Shown here piece after piece: positions 1 to 5,519 of a stretch of 5,855 nt of DNA. The position numbers were made by a program, and so were the translations under genes. Below the pieces are notes generated by a model. The model was not told the origin of the DNA. It did not search any database and worked only from the letters and a program-made list of their open reading frames with translations. Position 1 is the stretch's first letter. The number at the start of each line of letters is the position of its first letter. Source of the stretch: an uncultured Lachnospiraceae bacterium (GTDB taxonomy: Bacteria > Bacillota_A > Clostridia > Lachnospirales > Lachnospiraceae); NCBI GenBank assembly GCA_902795985.1, contig CADBNG010000257.1, positions 1 through 5,855 of the forward strand, read 5' to 3'.

Positions 1-369
1 ATCACCGATGAAGTGCTCGATTTTGTCGGCCTGACCCCGCTGAAAGACAAAATGGTCTCGGATATCCCGCTTTCCGCCCAGAAGCAGCTGGAGGTCGCGC
101 GGGCCCTGGCCACCCGCCCGAAGCTTCTGATGCTCGATGAAGTCATGGCCGGCCTGAATCCGACCGAAGTTGAAGAAGCCATGAAGCTGATCCTGCGCAT
201 CCGGGAATCCGGCATCACGGTCATCATGATCGAACACGTGATGCGGGCGATCATGACGATCTGCGACCGGATCTATGTGCTCCATCACGGCGCCAAGATC
301 GCGGAAGGCACTCCGGATGAAATATCCAAAAGCAAAACGGTAATAGAGATCTATCTGGGAGAGAGCTGA
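1..369 (+). CDS. livG: Branched-chain amino acid ABC transporter, LivG-like ATP-binding subunit (5'-truncated by window edge)
   Basis: This is one of the two cytoplasmic ATPases that power a LivFGHMJ/HAAT-type permease for branched-chain or related amino acids. The reading frame is open from the first base, so the start lies outside; 122 residues are visible, about half of a usual LivG (roughly 250-260). The Walker A and Q-loop are therefore missing from view. Visible motifs, in order: a degenerate ABC signature (PLSAQKQLEVARALA in place of LSGGQ), Walker B with catalytic Glu (KLLMLDE), the D-loop region AGLNP, the H-loop His (IMIEHVM), and the LivG-type tail with HHGAKIAEGTP. The degenerate signature with DEVMAGLNPTEV matches a known LivG subgroup as I remember it, so I do not read it as decay. 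The stop lies 2 bp before the next ATPase start, so the two are almost certainly co-transcribed and translationally coupled. Assignment to LivG rather than LivF rests on the DE-VMAGLNP segment, the H-loop His and gene order. Substrate specificity cannot be read from this piece. Confidence 0.9.
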   Translation: MTDEVLDFVGLTPLKDKMVSDIPLSAQKQLEVARALATRPKLLMLDEVMAGLNPTEVEEAMKLILRIRESGITVIMIEHVMRAIMTICDRIYVLHHGAKIAEGTPDEISKSKTVIEIYLGES

Positions 370-371
370 AT

Positions 372-1082
372 ATGTCGATGTTAGAAGTGAACAATCTGAA
401 TTGCTTTTACGGCAATGTCCAGGTGCTCTGGGATGTTTCCATGAAGGTTGAGGAGGCGGAGATCGTGGCGCTTCTCGGCGCGAACGGTGCCGGCAAGACA
501 ACGCTGCTGAACTGCATTACCGGCCTTGTACGGCCGGCATCCGGTTCCATTTCCTTTCTCGGGGAATCGCTGATCGGCACTCCGGGAGATCAGATCATGG
601 AAAAGGGCATTGCCTATCTCCCGGAAGGCGGAAGGATGTTCCCTGATATGTCCATCCGGGAAAACCTTGAAATGGGAGCTTATCCGAAAGGAATGTGGAA
701 AAACCGCAGCGCCATGATCGACCGTATGTTCGAGCTTTTCCCCAAATTAAAGGAGCGCCAGAAACAGACGGCTTCCACCCTTTCCGGCGGTGAAAAACAG
801 ATGCTGGCCATGGCCCGCGGTCTGATGTCCGGACCGAAGCTCTGTCTGTTCGACGAGCTGTCTTACGGCCTGGCCCCCATCATGGTGAAGGAAGTCTTCA
901 AAATCGTCCGGATGCTCCGCGAGCAGGGAATGACCGTCCTGCTTGTCGAGCAGAACGTCAAGCAGTCCATGGAAATTGCCGACCGTGCCTATGTTCTGGA
1001 GAACGGCCGGATCACCCTGGAGGGCCGCTGTGCGGACCTGATTGACGACGACTATGTAAAAAAAGCCTATCTCGGTCTTTGA
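372..1082 (+). CDS. livF: Branched-chain amino acid ABC transporter, LivF-like ATP-binding subunit
   Basis: This is the second ATPase of the Liv/HAAT permease, pairing with the upstream LivG on the cytoplasmic face of the membrane channel. It has 236 residues, full length for LivF. Motifs: Walker A GANGAGKT (36-43), a Q-loop region with the LivF-typical PEGGRMFPDMS (84-94), signature LSGGE (137-141), Walker B KLCLFDE with D161/E162, D-loop YGLAP (165-169), and VEQN in place of the H-loop His, which is normal for LivF. DEL instead of the common DEP after Walker B is a small variation. The ATG at 372 is preceded by GGAG at 358-361, inside the end of livG, at 10 nt spacing. A second in-frame ATG two codons later (378) is possible but would be further from the site. 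The gene is last in its operon: a strong terminator follows about 60 bp downstream. Family assignment is firm; the actual substrate is inferred from the family only. Confidence 0.93.
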   Translation: MSMLEVNNLNCFYGNVQVLWDVSMKVEEAEIVALLGANGAGKTTLLNCITGLVRPASGSISFLGESLIGTPGDQIMEKGIAYLPEGGRMFPDMSIRENLEMGAYPKGMWKNRSAMIDRMFELFPKLKERQKQTASTLSGGEKQMLAMARGLMSGPKLCLFDELSYGLAPIMVKEVFKIVRMLREQGMTVLLVEQNVKQSMEIADRAYVLENGRITLEGRCADLIDDDYVKKAYLGL

Positions 1083-1103
1083 ATTCCCCCTGCTGGGATT
1101 GGC

Positions 1104-1126
1104 CGGCTTCCGCTGTACTGAAGCCG
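1104..1126 (+). other. Hairpin between livF stop and its terminator
   Basis: Perfect 7-bp arms CGGCTTC (1104-1110) and GAAGCCG (1120-1126) enclose a 9-nt loop. No T-run follows, so this is not itself an intrinsic terminator. It lies in the livF 3' untranslated region about 20 bp before the true terminator and may protect the 3' end of the message, or be chance. Confidence 0.4.
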
Positions 1127-1143
1127 ACAAAGCATTGTTTCAG

Positions 1144-1179
1144 GACCTGTCCGACGGATCAACGGGCAGGTCTTTTTTT
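1144..1179 (+). terminator. Intrinsic terminator of the liv operon
   Basis: A 10-bp stem, GACCTGTCCG (1144-1153) with CGGGCAGGTC (1163-1172), includes one G-T wobble, has a 9-nt loop, and is followed at once by seven T (1173-1179). It sits about 60 bp after the livF stop on the same strand. It marks livF as the last gene of the operon. Confidence 0.92.
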
Positions 1180-1283
1180 GCGTGAAAAGCTCCTGCCGAA
1201 AGCCGCAAACGCCCGGACGCCGCCTGCGTCGAAACCAGTGAATTTCTTTCCTTTCTTCTGAAACCTGTTTCTCCTTCCTTTTA

Positions 1284-1324
1284 TTCTTACAAAAGGGCGG
1301 CCGCATGAATCCATGCCCCGCCCT
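1284..1324 (-). terminator. Intrinsic terminator of the seven-helix membrane protein gene
   Basis: Read on the minus strand, a 7-bp outer stem AGGGCGG/CCGCCCT (1318-1324 with 1294-1300) continues, after a small C bulge, into a perfect 5-bp inner stem GCATG/CATGC (1312-1316 with 1303-1307) with a 4-nt loop. TTTT follows directly (1294-1291), then a T-poorer tail. The stem begins about 40 bp past the stop of the minus-strand gene. No T-run follows on the plus side, so it should act on the minus strand only. Together with the terminator at 1144-1179 it separates two convergent transcription units. Confidence 0.8.
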
Positions 1325-1365
1325 GACTGCATTATTCCGAAAATAATTTCCCTTTGTCAAAAAAC

Positions 1366-2019
1366 TTATGCCGGTTCTCCGTCTTTCACCGCCGCATTAT
1401 AAAAAGCAAAAAGAATCACCAGATAACAGACCGTCTTCGGCAGCATCAGCATCCCCAGCATGGGAAGGATTCCGGCGCCGACCGCGACCGGGATATAAAA
1501 AGCGAAAGACAGCAGCACCCATAACCAGATATGCCGGAAGCGCGGATACCGGCTCCGGTTCCGGTAAAACAGCAGAATGATCAGAACCCCCAGGATCACA
1601 AACGGGACATTCCGCAGAATCCCCCAAAGCAGGCTGCTGTCATTCTGCAGCCACCCGTTCTGGGGAAACAGGCAGAGAACTACGCGAACCGCCGCTAAGA
1701 TCCAGACGGCAGTCTGCCCGGCTTTCCGCGGTTGAAGGGAAAAGCAGGCGCAGCCGATATAGAACACCAATACATAAAAAACGGTCATCGTGACCGACGT
1801 GACAAGTTTTCCGACGCCCAGAGCCGCCGTGAAATCGGCATTCACGAAATAATTCAGGACCCGGGGCACCAGATGAAAAGCGTCCCCGCATCCCAGAACC
1901 AGCGCCGCGATTCCCATCAGCCTTTCGCTCCGGCTCCGGGTCTTCCGCAGAATCAGGATTCCGATCAGAATCGCCGTCACCAGATAAAAAACATCAAAAA
2001 CCGATTCCCCGTATTTCAT
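1366..2019 (-). CDS. Uncharacterised seven-helix integral membrane protein
   Basis: I do not recognise a named function. The 217-residue product is almost all membrane: hydrophobic segments lie at about 7-24, 34-58, 67-93, 100-118, 129-151, 163-184 and 188-208. The positive-inside rule (RKTRSRSER at 25-33, PRK at 97-99, RNRSRYPRFRH at 153-163) predicts N-terminus outside and C-terminus inside. Charged or polar residues sit within helices: D46, H49 and R53 (GDAFHLVPR), K71 and S75 in GVGKLVTSVTMTVFY, R112, R136/N137 and K195 (MLPKTVCY). Such buried residues suggest a ligand or catalytic site rather than a plain scaffold, but this is inference. The ATG at 2019 is supported by AAGGA (2031-2027) at 7 nt spacing. 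The gene has its own promoter (2077-2087) and terminator (1284-1324), and is divergent from the CotH gene. Alternatives include a membrane hydrolase or a sensor; the sequence does not decide. Confidence 0.8.
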   Translation of the reverse strand: MKYGESVFDVFYLVTAILIGILILRKTRSRSERLMGIAALVLGCGDAFHLVPRVLNYFVNADFTAALGVGKLVTSVTMTVFYVLVFYIGCACFSLQPRKAGQTAVWILAAVRVVLCLFPQNGWLQNDSSLLWGILRNVPFVILGVLIILLFYRNRSRYPRFRHIWLWVLLSFAFYIPVAVGAGILPMLGMLMLPKTVCYLVILFAFYNAAVKDGEPA

Positions 2020-2076
2020 TTCTCCGTCCTTCCTCTATCTGCCGCATCCCGAAGAATTTCCCCGCCGTCAGCCTAA

Positions 2077-2087
2077 AATATACCACA
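2077..2087 (-). promoter_or_regulatory. Extended -10 promoter for the seven-helix protein gene
   Basis: On the minus strand TGTG-G-TATATT (2087-2077) matches the Gram-positive TRTGn extended -10 with a one-base departure from TATAAT. At 17 bp spacing the -35 position reads TTTTCT (2105-2100), a weak match, as expected for an extended -10 promoter. It lies 57 bp before the ATG, predicting a leader of about 50 nt. The leader contains the AAGGA ribosome binding site and no obvious riboswitch. Confidence 0.65.
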
Positions 2088-2097
2088 GCCGCAATGG

Positions 2098-2123
2098 AAA
2101 GAAAACAGCCCGCAGATGCGGGC
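2098..2123 (-). terminator. Terminator-like hairpin on the minus strand, upstream of the seven-helix protein promoter
   Basis: A perfect 7-bp stem GCCCGCA/TGCGGGC (2108-2123) with a 2-nt loop is followed on the minus strand by TGTTTTCTTT (2107-2098). This is the form of an intrinsic terminator, but no minus-strand gene precedes it. It would stop antisense or read-through transcripts coming from the array and CotH side before they enter the membrane protein gene. Its T-tract overlaps the -35 position of that gene's promoter. The very tight loop lowers confidence. Confidence 0.42.
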
Positions 2124-2125
2124 CG

Positions 2126-2248
2126 AAAGGGACGGAGCAAGGGAGCGAAGGGGACTGTCCCCTTCGCCCCCGGACCGATAGGGACGGAGCAGGGAGCCGA
2201 AGGGGACTGTCCCCTTCGCCCCCATTGGCCAAAAGCAACCGTCCCTTT
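2126..2248. repeat. REP/BIME-like palindromic repeat array between divergent promoters
   Basis: Two direct copies of a 44-bp unit (2128-2171 and 2180-2223, period 52 bp) differ by one inserted base in each. Every copy begins with AGGGACGGAGC and contains a palindrome of 10-bp arms, CGAAGGGGAC and GTCCCCTTCG, around a single T (2147-adjacent centre at T2156, and T2208). In copy 1 the arms extend to 11 bp. The block is bounded by a perfect 10-bp inverted repeat, AAAGGGACGG (2126-2135) and CCGTCCCTTT (2239-2248). GGGACGG-type extragenic palindromes of this style are, to my knowledge, scattered in many Firmicute genomes and in some bacteria are mobilised by REP-associated tyrosine transposases. 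No such transposase gene is in the window. The array lies outside both predicted transcripts, so it should act as DNA, if at all. Confidence 0.75.
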
Positions 2249-2258
2249 TGACCAAAAG
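2227..2258. repeat. Overlapping inverted repeats at the right edge of the array, next to the CotH gene promoter
   Basis: GGCCAAAAG (2227-2235) and CTTTTGACC (2245-2253) are inverted with one mismatch around a 9-nt spacer. CTTTTG (2245-2250) also forms a second inverted pair with CAAAAG (2253-2258) around AC. The two pairings compete for the same bases. The second ends immediately before the extended -10 at 2259, where a regulator site could sit. It may equally be just the terminal part of the repeat element. Confidence 0.45.
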
Positions 2259-2269
2259 TGTGGTATAAT
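2259..2269 (+). promoter_or_regulatory. Extended -10 promoter for the CotH-domain gene
   Basis: TGTG-G-TATAAT is a perfect Gram-positive TRTGn extended -10 with consensus -10 hexamer (2264-2269). No good -35 lies at 16-18 bp (17 bp gives GTCCCT); the nearby TTGACC at 2248 is only 10 bp away. Transcription should start near 2276, giving a leader of about 30 nt that contains GGAGG at 2296-2300. This looks like a vegetative sigma-A promoter, not a sporulation one. Confidence 0.8.
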
Positions 2270-2306
2270 GAAAAAATCCCGAAAACCGTGATCATGGAGG
2301 AAAAAG

Positions 2307-5300
2307 ATGCGTCTGGAAGTTCAGAAGCTCTTTACCGGCCTGTTTTCTGTTTTCCTGCTTTCTTTTGTCATGCTCTTTCCGGTACAAACAGAAGCAGCCG
2401 CAAAAGAGTATTCCCTTACCGTCCAGGCTGTCTGCAAGCAGACGGCACTTTCTGATGGGGTCACCTTCGACGTTTATGTCGGAGGAAACCGTGTCGCGAA
2501 ATCCGTTTCCAACTATAAAGGCAAAGTGCCTTCCGGTGCGGCATACGTCATAAAAAACATCAAAACGAACGAAAAATACTCCTATTCCGGCGGAACCGTC
2601 AAAGGGACCATGCCTGCTGCCGGCAAAACCGTCTCTCTTACCGTTCAGGCAAATCCGAAAATCGCCTATAAAGTAAACGGCGGAACCGGCAAAATGAGCA
2701 CATACTATGGTCAAAAAGGAACGACCGTCTCCCTTTCACCCTGCTCTTTCACCCGGGAAGGCTATCTGTTCGCCGGATGGAGCAAAACGGCAGACGGCAC
2801 CGCCGCTTATAAAAACGAAGCAAAAGTCAGCCTCACCGGAAACCTGACGCTCTATGCCGTCTGGAAGCCCTGCACCATGACCCTGAAATTTTCCGCGAAC
2901 GGCGGAACCATTACCACGGACACCTCCGCCGCCAAACAGTACCGGATCGTTTCCGATATCGTGCAGATGTCCAAAGACGGCGGCAAAACCTGGGCTGACG
3001 CCGTTAATAAGATCACCACGGTGGATCCGTATAAGGATCTGACCAATGCCGCGACCTTCGGCCTGACCAAATACGGTTATCATACGGAGGGCGTGCGGGA
3101 ATACAACACGAAAGCCGACGGCTCCGGCACCGACGTGAACCGCAACAGCAGCGCAAACAGCCCCGAAAATCCCGCTTCCATTCCTGCGCTGAACGGCGGA
3201 AAAGCCCTGGCCTCCAACAAGACGAAAACGCTTTATGTAAACTGGATTCCCAACACTTATACCGTTCATTTCGACCCCAACGGGGGCACCGGCGAAATGC
3301 CCGACCAGCAGTTTACCTGCGGGGTTTCGCAGAAATCCCATAAGAACACTTTCACAAGAGAAGGCTATGTCTTTATCGGCTGGACGACCGCCCGGGATGG
3401 TTCCTCCAACCTCTACCCCAGCGGAAAAACCTTTACCCGCCTGACCTCCGTCCACAAAAAGACGGTCACTTTATACGCCAACTGGGCGAAGCTTTATACC
3501 CTGGACGTGTCCTGTGCCGATCCGGAAATCCCATTCACCGTCCATGTGAACGATCAGGAAGTGTACCGCGGCACAGACACATATACCGCGGAGCTGCTGT
3601 CCGGCGATACTTTTTCGGTAACCGCCCTGCCCCCGGAAGATCCTCATCTGCAGATTGAAACCCCGGTCCAGACCGGAACAATCGGAAACGCAGACCGTTC
3701 CGTAGACATCTTATTCACCCGGACCTCCTGTGATTCCGACGGTCCCCTGACAGTCCTCTTTCCCGCCACCGACACCGAGCCCGGGGAAGGACGGAAAACC
3801 TGCAGCATCTGCGGACAGGAAACGGAAACCGTTGTCTTCCCCGCCCACAATACAATGAATTCCTCCATCAATTATTCCGCCGATGCAGGATTTTACAAAC
3901 AGGTTGCGATGAATCTGTTCCTGTCATCCCCGTCCGGACTCCCCATTTATTACACAACGGACGGATCGCTCCCCGGAGCGGACGCGCAGCCGTATGACGG
4001 AAGCATTCCTCTGACAGACGCCGACACCAACGCTTCCCTTATCGAACTTCTGCAGAACGAACTGGCCGACGACAGAGTGATCCTGACGGAATATACCCTT
4101 CCCACCGCAACGGTAATCCGCGCCGCGGTTCAGTATCCCGACGGCACCTTTGGCGAGGCGTACACAAGAACCTATTTCCTGAACAGCGATATTTCCCATT
4201 TTAACTGTACCGTCCTTTCACTGACGGCAGACCCCTCGGATCTTCTGGATTATTATACCGGCATCATGGCAAAGGGCTTCCTCTTTGACCAGAACATTTT
4301 TTATAACAACCAGATGCTGGAGGAAGGAACGGTCTGGAAAATCATCGCAAACTACACCCAGGTGGGCCGGGACTGGGAGCGGCCCGCGTATTTTGAATGC
4401 TTTGACTATTCGAATTCCCTTTCCTGCTCCGGTCCCTGCGGCATGCAGATCGAAGGCGGCAACGCCCGCACTTATGCCCAGAAAAGCTTTAACGTCTACT
4501 TCCGCCCGGAATACGATATGGAAGGCCTGTCCTATCCCGTATTCTGGAATACCGCGCCGGGTTATGCTGCCGGAAATATCAGCAGCTTTAAGAGCCTGTC
4601 GATCCGGGCCGGCGGCAACGATACGGAAATGCTCAAATTCCGGGATATGATGTTCCAGGAAATGCTTTCCGGCCGCTCATTCGCCGTCCAGGCCGGCAAA
4701 CCCGCGGTCCTCTTCCTGAACGGGGAATACTACGGGGCGTTTATCCTGAACGAAAAGTTTTCCGACTGGTTTATTGAAGATCATTACGGCGTGGCCGCGG
4801 ACAACGTCATGCTTTATGAAGACGACCAACTGGAAGAAGGGCTGGAAAGCGACGATGTTTATTATCAGGAACTCCTGGCATTTGCGGACAGGGATCTGAC
4901 GAATCCGGAAGAATGGAATGCCTTTACCGCTCTTGTGGATATCGACTCCATGGCCGACTATTACGCCGCGGAAATATTCATCGGCAACGCCGACTGGAGC
5001 GAAGACCACAACTACCGCCTGTGGCGTGCCCGGAACAAAGACAATACCTTCTATGGGGACGGCCGCTGGCGTTTCATCCTTTATGATACCGAGTTTTCTT
5101 CCTATCTGTACAAAGACGAACGCTGCGCGGCCGACTATAATCATTTTCAGGACGCGCTGGCCTCCTGCCCGGTGTTTGCCTCCGCCATGCGGAATTCGGA
5201 ATTCGCGGATCTTTTCGGACAGTATCTCTATGAAATCAACGGTATTTTCTCCCCTGGAAACGTTTCTATGTTCCTGAACGCTTATTACGCGGAATGGTCC

Positions 5301-5444
5301 TCCCGGATCTTTGAAAACTTCCGCCGCTTTGAGACCAATCTGAACCTGATCGATTTTGACCTGTCCTCGATTACGGAATTTTACGCTTCGCGCAGCGAAT
5401 ACATTCTGGATTATTATGAGCAGTATATGGAAGAAAATTTCTGA
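2307..5444 (+). CDS. Secreted CotH kinase-like protein with Listeria-Bacteroides repeats
   Basis: The 1045-residue product is exported: residues 1-32 form a signal peptide (basic start, core about 9-24, likely cleavage in the TEAAA region) without a lipobox. Domains in order: a small beta domain (about 35-115); three Listeria-Bacteroides (InlB B/Flg_new) type repeats at about 119-187, 190-315 (expanded) and 317-394, each ending in LYAVW, LYVNW or LYANW; a second small beta domain (397-470); a Cys segment with C475 and CSIC (499-502); a chitobiase-C-like domain (about 517-625) with YYTTDGSLP; and a CotH domain (about 635-1010). CotH hallmarks are GGNARTYAQKSF (K726), SIRAGGND (766-772), NGEYYGAFILNEK (805-817), GNADWSEDHN (893-902) and GDGRWRFILYDTEF (917-930). 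K726, D896 and D927 are candidate nucleotide, catalytic and metal residues. Bacillus CotH phosphorylates spore-coat proteins; this one probably acts outside the cell on an unknown substrate. There is no LPXTG, dockerin, SLH or C-terminal helix, so its anchoring is unclear. The ATG at 2307 is set by GGAGG 6 nt upstream. Confidence 0.9.
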   Translation: MRLEVQKLFTGLFSVFLLSFVMLFPVQTEAAAKEYSLTVQAVCKQTALSDGVTFDVYVGGNRVAKSVSNYKGKVPSGAAYVIKNIKTNEKYSYSGGTVKGTMPAAGKTVSLTVQANPKIAYKVNGGTGKMSTYYGQKGTTVSLSPCSFTREGYLFAGWSKTADGTAAYKNEAKVSLTGNLTLYAVWKPCTMTLKFSANGGTITTDTSAAKQYRIVSDIVQMSKDGGKTWADAVNKITTVDPYKDLTNAATFGLTKYGYHTEGVREYNTKADGSGTDVNRNSSANSPENPASIPALNGGKALASNKTKTLYVNWIPNTYTVHFDPNGGTGEMPDQQFTCGVSQKSHKNTFTREGYVFIGWTTARDGSSNLYPSGKTFTRLTSVHKKTVTLYANWAKLYTLDVSCADPEIPFTVHVNDQEVYRGTDTYTAELLSGDTFSVTALPPEDPHLQIETPVQTGTIGNADRSVDILFTRTSCDSDGPLTVLFPATDTEPGEGRKTCSICGQETETVVFPAHNTMNSSINYSADAGFYKQVAMNLFLSSPSGLPIYYTTDGSLPGADAQPYDGSIPLTDADTNASLIELLQNELADDRVILTEYTLPTATVIRAAVQYPDGTFGEAYTRTYFLNSDISHFNCTVLSLTADPSDLLDYYTGIMAKGFLFDQNIFYNNQMLEEGTVWKIIANYTQVGRDWERPAYFECFDYSNSLSCSGPCGMQIEGGNARTYAQKSFNVYFRPEYDMEGLSYPVFWNTAPGYAAGNISSFKSLSIRAGGNDTEMLKFRDMMFQEMLSGRSFAVQAGKPAVLFLNGEYYGAFILNEKFSDWFIEDHYGVAADNVMLYEDDQLEEGLESDDVYYQELLAFADRDLTNPEEWNAFTALVDIDSMADYYAAEIFIGNADWSEDHNYRLWRARNKDNTFYGDGRWRFILYDTEFSSYLYKDERCAADYNHFQDALASCPVFASAMRNSEFADLFGQYLYEINGIFSPGNVSMFLNAYYAEWSSRIFENFRRFETNLNLIDFDLSSITEFYASRSEYILDYYEQYMEENF

Positions 5445-5462
5445 TTCGTCCCGAAGCATGTA

Positions 5463-5511
5463 AAAAGGGCGGCACGCGGATTATTTCTCTGCGTACCGCC
5501 CTTTTCTTTTT
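5463..5511. terminator. Bidirectional terminator between the CotH gene and the nuclease gene
   Basis: A 10-bp stem AAAAGGGCGG/CCGCCCTTTT (5463-5472 with 5496-5505), one C/A mismatch, then 4 bp ACGC/GCGT enclose a 13-nt loop. On the plus strand the T-rich TTTTCTTTTT follows (5502-5511); on the minus strand A5462-5466 gives a T-run. It lies about 20 bp past the CotH stop and just past the nuclease stop, so one hairpin serves both convergent genes. Confidence 0.9.
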
Positions 5512-5519
5512 CGCTCTTT

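Noticed and set aside
13..369. Start of the first ATPase at the GTG at position 13
   Set aside because: The frame is open to base 1 and the Walker A half is missing, so this is a truncated gene rather than a 118-residue protein.
747..1130. Minus-strand open frame opposite the end of livF
   Set aside because: livF is unambiguous by its ABC motifs, and the antisense product resembles nothing and crosses the livF terminator region without its own signals.
1067..1360. Short open frames on both strands in the livF/membrane-protein gap
   Set aside because: They run through two intrinsic terminators, are Arg/Pro-rich, and show no ribosome binding site or family resemblance.
2126..2248. CRISPR array
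   Set aside because: There are only two units with an 8-bp interval and no spacer-sized unique sequence or cas gene; the palindromic REP-like reading fits better.
2068..2295. Short frames through the palindromic array (both strands)
   Set aside because: Their translations (GDSPLR, GTVPF repeats) are simply the repeat DNA read as codons; no gene is supported.
2020..2306. Riboswitch or structured leader in the divergent region
   Set aside because: The strong hairpins fall between the two promoters and outside both predicted leaders, which are only about 30 and 50 nt long.
2736..3455. Minus-strand open frame (239 codons) opposite the repeat region
   Set aside because: Gly/Val/Phe-rich low-complexity translation typical of the antisense of a coding region, overlapping a well-supported gene entirely.
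5200..5217. Tandem GGAATTC within the CotH gene
   Set aside because: It is two adjacent Asn-Ser-Glu-Phe-type codons in a coding region and carries no further structure.
5380..5444. Possible cell-wall sorting signal at the CotH protein C-terminus
   Set aside because: The tail YYEQYMEENF has no LPXTG-like motif, hydrophobic helix or basic end.
4677..5459. Long minus-strand open frame (260 codons) opposite the CotH domain
   Set aside because: It lies antisense to a region with clear CotH motifs and has no recognisable domain; codon-bias shadowing of a GC-rich gene explains it.
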